Shown here: piece after piece, positions 22,290-24,800 of the stretch
Layout: each line of letters starts with the position of its first letter
How positions within the stretch are numbered: the stretch's first letter is position 1
Source: Pelargonium cotyledonis
Taxonomy: Eukaryota; Streptophyta; Magnoliopsida; Geraniales; Geraniaceae
DNA length: 24,800 bases
Direction: 5' to 3'
NCBI GenBank assembly: GCA_036897625.1
Contig: JAYMTA010000735.1
Span: forward strand, 1 to 24,800
Program-made: the position numbers and the translations under genes
Notes under the pieces: generated by a model
Seen by the model: the letters and a program-made list of their open reading frames with translations, nothing else
Told to the model about the DNA's origin: nothing
Database searches by the model: none

Positions 22290-22615
22290 GTGTTGCCACA
22301 TGCAAGTCACGTGATATCATGTGAGCTGAGAAGGGCATTTTCGTAAAATCAACGATGAAGGAAGGAAGGAAGGAGTATTGTGGGTGATGATGATGGTCGG
22401 TAGGAGAGCCATCAAGAAGCATTAAATTGGGAGGGAAAGTTATGGACTGCACTGATGCCGGTAGTGTGGGCCCACTTGTGGGCCCATTCTTCGTAGTTGG
22501 CGGGTAATTTTGGCGGGTGAGCAAACGACCAATCTCTTCCCTTCTTGCTTTGCTTTTGAACAAGTCCACACTTCACCATATACAATACGTGAACTAATTA
22601 ATATATTATAAATGC
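22290..22615 (+). promoter_or_regulatory. Promoter-like block without an identifiable gene
   Basis: The block has CACATG (22297), a G-box CACGTG (22308) and CATGTG (22318) in near-symmetric order. Two GTGGGCCCA-type TCP/site II motifs follow near 22467-22489. A TATA box (TATAAAT, 22607-22613) comes next, with CT-rich leader-like sequence from about 22630. No ORF follows: the expected region is occupied by a SINE from 22750. The minus ORF at 22279-22569 lies across these motifs and has no family resemblance. This could be the promoter of a lost gene or of a non-coding RNA, or coincidence. Confidence 0.35.
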
Positions 22616-22739
22616 TCTTTGTGTTACTTCCAAATTTCTCTTCTACTTCTAGATACTCTTTATCTATTAAGATTTAGATTTAGAATTAGATGTATACTAT
22701 TCAATTCAATCATCAACAACAAGGAAAAAGTAACTATTT

Positions 22740-22873
22740 ATCATGTATTTTTTTTATAAGCGACGGAACGGCAGGCATGCTTCGCAGTAAGGAGGCTCGA
22801 ACTTGAGACCTAAAAAAAAATCCAAAGCGCATCAACTGTTTGGCCCAACATGCCTTGATTATGATAATGTATT
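22740..22873 (-). mobile_element. tRNA-derived SINE, minus strand, with target duplication
   Basis: Read on the minus strand, the unit has a box-A-like string (GGGCCAAACAGTTGATGCGC) and box B (AAGTTCGAGCC), and ends GTCGCTTAT plus an A tail (T run on the plus strand at about 22747-22754). The flanks ATCATGTATT (22740-22749) and ATAATGTATT (22864-22873) agree at 9 of 10 bases, as expected of a target-site duplication. The A tail abuts the correct copy. The unit is only about 115 bp, so it may be a short or truncated family. Confidence 0.6.
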
Positions 22874-22901
22874 CTAACAATATTAGGTTTTTTATTAACT
22901 A

Positions 22902-23107
22902 CTCCCTCCGTTTCAAAATGAGTGTCTTGTTTCTTTTTCTAGTAAGTTAGCTATGCATGAATTGTCAATAATACTTTTATAAAAAGTTAGTTAGGATCTC
23001 TCAACACATGCTCACGAGAATACAATAGTAAACATACCACATTAACTAACTTCTCTTTAATTATTCTTAAAATAGAAAAAATGACACTCATTTTGAGACG
23101 GAGGGAG
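22902..23107. mobile_element. Stowaway MITE (Tc1/mariner), 206 bp
   Basis: It begins CTCCCTCCGTTTCAAAATGAGTG and, on the right, ends with the matching inverted CACTCATTTTGAGACGGAGGGAG. TA dinucleotides flank it at 22900-22901 and 23108-23109. CTCCCTCCGT ends with TA target duplication are diagnostic for Stowaway. The arms pair over about 30 bp and there is no coding capacity. Confidence 0.93.
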
Positions 23108-23109
23108 TA

Positions 23110-23710
23110 TTTTATAGTGTGTATGTATAATCACACATGCGATTACAGTAGTATGAGTTACAAGTGTTTACTCTTATTATTATGTTACATAGATTAGTCT
23201 CGTACTTACTTTGTTTGGGTGTATGATAGTGAGTCTCTTAATATAACCATTTCAAATTCTGTAAGAATGGACAATTTGAAGAAGACGTACAGTTTGCTAT
23301 GGTAGGGATATTGATAACCATGAATCTGTACATTCAAATTTTATCTTTGGGCACCTTGCCCAATATCACATGGAAGGAGATGAACGCATTTAACGGCGGT
23401 GACCGCGTCACTAAACCCCATTGGGGCTATCCTAAACCATCCTTACCTTCTTCTTTTTTTTTTTTTTCACTTTTCTCTAAGAGTTGTTAGAAGCTATCCT
23501 GCAATATCATCGTGTGAATTTTCTTTATTGTCGATGCAAAGAAGAACTTTCTCTCCTAGTGGTCTTAAGCGAAGGTAATGCAAATATTATATTGATTCTT
23601 ACTAATAAAACCAATTGATGCACTTATTTGACATATGTCAAATAAACAAGCTAGATATTTGTCTTTATGCATGTCCATGTGTAAAGTATATTATCTTAAC
23701 TTGGTTTAAG
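23110..23710. other. Intergenic, with a perfect 22-bp palindrome
   Basis: No gene recognised. A perfect palindrome, 23624-23645, is built from the half TTATTTGACAT and its complement, putting two TTGAC (W-box core) units back to back. A T run lies at 23455-23468. The ORF at 23299-23490 ends in this low-complexity tract and is not gene-like. Confidence 0.5.
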
Positions 23711-24099
23711 AATTTGTTTGGTAACACTACTCATAAACTAAAAGTTGCTTCTAAGTACCTTCTAAAAATTATGGATCTCTGGTAAAAAAATAAAAAAAAG
23801 TGCTTTTTCACTAAATATATAAATTTATTTTACAAAACCATATTTCTGAAATGCTAAAAAGTGCATAGACATAAATAAAGCACACATTTCATCTACAAAA
23901 AATTAAGGTTATATTTGGAATTTTATTTTTTCTCTTTCTACTTCTTGTTCCATGGTCCGACAGAAGTAAAAAAAATTTGCTTCTCAAACCTTTTCCATCA
24001 TTACAAAAGACAAAAAAAATTGAACACTTGCTGAAATGGTATAACATGTATGGATGTGTCAGTGCTTCTGCAGATCCAGTGGTGTTACCAAACAAGCCC
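23711..24099. mobile_element. hAT-like MITE, ~390 bp
   Basis: The left end reads TTGTTTGGTAACACTACT. The right end, on the other strand, reads GGGCTTGTTTGGTAACACCACT. The TTGTTTGGTAACAC core is typical of small hAT-type elements in plant genomes. Beyond about 20 bp the two sides share only loose themes such as AAGTGCTTTTTCAC-like blocks. The 8-bp target duplication expected for hAT is not clear. No transposase is present. Confidence 0.55.
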
Positions 24100-24307
24100 T
24101 AAATCCAATTTCAGATTAAGGTCATCGGGTCTTACATATGACTCCTAATTATTTTGCAATAAAAAAATAACACACCTTTAAGTATAAACGCGGGTGTGAA
24201 TCTAAAATATCGCATCAAATGTGAGAATAGGAATCTCACCATAAAAATTGAAAAACACAAAATTAAAAACAGTTTCTATATATAAAAAAAAAAGAATAAT
24301 TACTTTA

Positions 24308-24500
24308 GAGGTACCTGTACTATCATTAATGGACCGAATTAGTATCTCTACTTTTAAATGGACCGAATTAGTCCCTCTACTATCAAAAAGTGAACTTCGT
24401 TAGTCTCTGCCGTTAGGTTCCGTTCAAATCACCGTTAAAATTGCTGACGTGTAATTTTATAAAAATAATTCAAAAATATAATTATTTGCCATGTGTCATA
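24308..24500. repeat. Arm of a second foldback/Mutator-like element, cut by a CACTA element
   Basis: It starts GAGGTACCTGTACTATC, close to the terminus of the element at 4062, and repeats 'GGACCGAATTAGTxxCTCTACT' phrases of the same kind. CCGTTAGGTTCCGTTCAAAT and a GACGTG...GCCATGTG stretch follow. The arm stops exactly where CACTACAAGAAAA begins at 24501. The opposite arm is not in the window. Confidence 0.55.
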
Positions 24501-24800
24501 CACTACAAGAAAACTGACTATTAGCGAAGGAATTTTTCGTCGCTAATATCAGAAAATTCGTCGCTAATAACCATCAGCGACGGACACGCGACGGAATGAA
24601 ATCTGTCGCTATAGAACTCGTTGCAGATGGTTAGCGACAGGGTTCCGTCGCTGATGACCGTCGCGACGGATTTTTCGTAGCTAATTCCGTCGCTGATCAA
24701 CGAAGGTCAACAGAGACGGATGTTCCGTCGCTGATCAACAACAGAATTAGCTACGGATTTTTCATCTCTAATTCCTAAAATTAAATTAAAAATTAAATTT
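24501..24800 (+). mobile_element. 5' terminus of a CACTA (En/Spm) DNA transposon, partial
   Basis: CACTACAAGAAAA at 24501 is the classical terminal inverted repeat of plant CACTA elements. It is followed by a dense subterminal array of the motif GCGACGGA and its complement TCCGTCGC/CCGTCGCTGAT in both orientations up to about 24760. In this superfamily the transposase binds such subterminal repeats. The expected 3-bp target duplication would be ATA (24498-24500), which cannot be tested because the 3' end lies outside the window. No coding part is included. Confidence 0.9.

Noticed and set aside
22279..22569. 96-codon minus ORF
   Set aside because: It overlaps the promoter-like motifs, is rich in Pro/His from simple repeats (GGAAGGAAGG, GATGATGATG) and matches no family.
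1..24800. CRISPR array, operon or bacterial-type system
   Set aside because: Spliceosomal introns and plant transposons show a nuclear plant genome. No regularly spaced repeats were seen.

Overview
The window is nuclear DNA of a flowering plant, almost certainly a eudicot. It is AT-rich. Its genes are broken by short GT-AG introns, and the space between genes is filled with small transposon relics. Four protein-coding genes can be rebuilt exon by exon, each with an open frame across every junction: (1) a secreted polygalacturonase (minus, 5472-8054, 9 exons, 466 aa); (2) a pyroglutamyl-peptidase I of family C15 (minus, 9917-11533, 4 coding exons, 217 aa); (3) RBM48, an RRM protein of the minor spliceosome (plus, 14192-16433, 8 exons, 230 aa); (4) an SBP1/BOI-type RING E3 ubiquitin ligase (minus, 17032-18986, 3 coding exons, 340 aa, with a spliced leader reaching beyond 19.9 kb). 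I cannot name the species.

Layout: 1-5.4 kb has no recognisable gene and holds a MITE and a ~1 kb foldback element. 5.5-8.1 kb is the polygalacturonase. 8.6-9.2 kb holds one minus-strand frame broken by several stops that reads like decayed coding sequence. 9.9-12.65 kb is the peptidase gene with a ~1 kb leader intron. 12.8-13.2 kb is a second foldback element. 13.6-13.85 kb is an unrecognised 83-codon ORF head-to-head with RBM48. RBM48 and the RING gene then converge tail to tail. From 20.5 kb to the end the DNA is mostly repeats: a retroposon-like insertion, a MITE of the same family as the one at 1.8 kb, a SINE-like unit, a promoter-like block with no gene behind it, a tRNA-derived SINE with near-perfect target duplication, a Stowaway MITE, a hAT-like MITE, a foldback arm, and the 5' terminus of a CACTA transposon that cuts that arm and runs out of the window.

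The four genes are not a pathway or cluster. They act in cell-wall pectin cleavage, peptide turnover, U12-intron splicing and ubiquitination respectively, as is usual for eukaryotic gene order. I found no CRISPR array, operon, rRNA, intact tRNA or convincing microRNA precursor. I found no new multi-gene system. The items most worth a second look are the broken frame at 8.6-9.2 kb, the small ORF beside RBM48, the RBM48 upstream ORF, and the symmetric G-box/TCP/TATA block at 22.3-22.6 kb.
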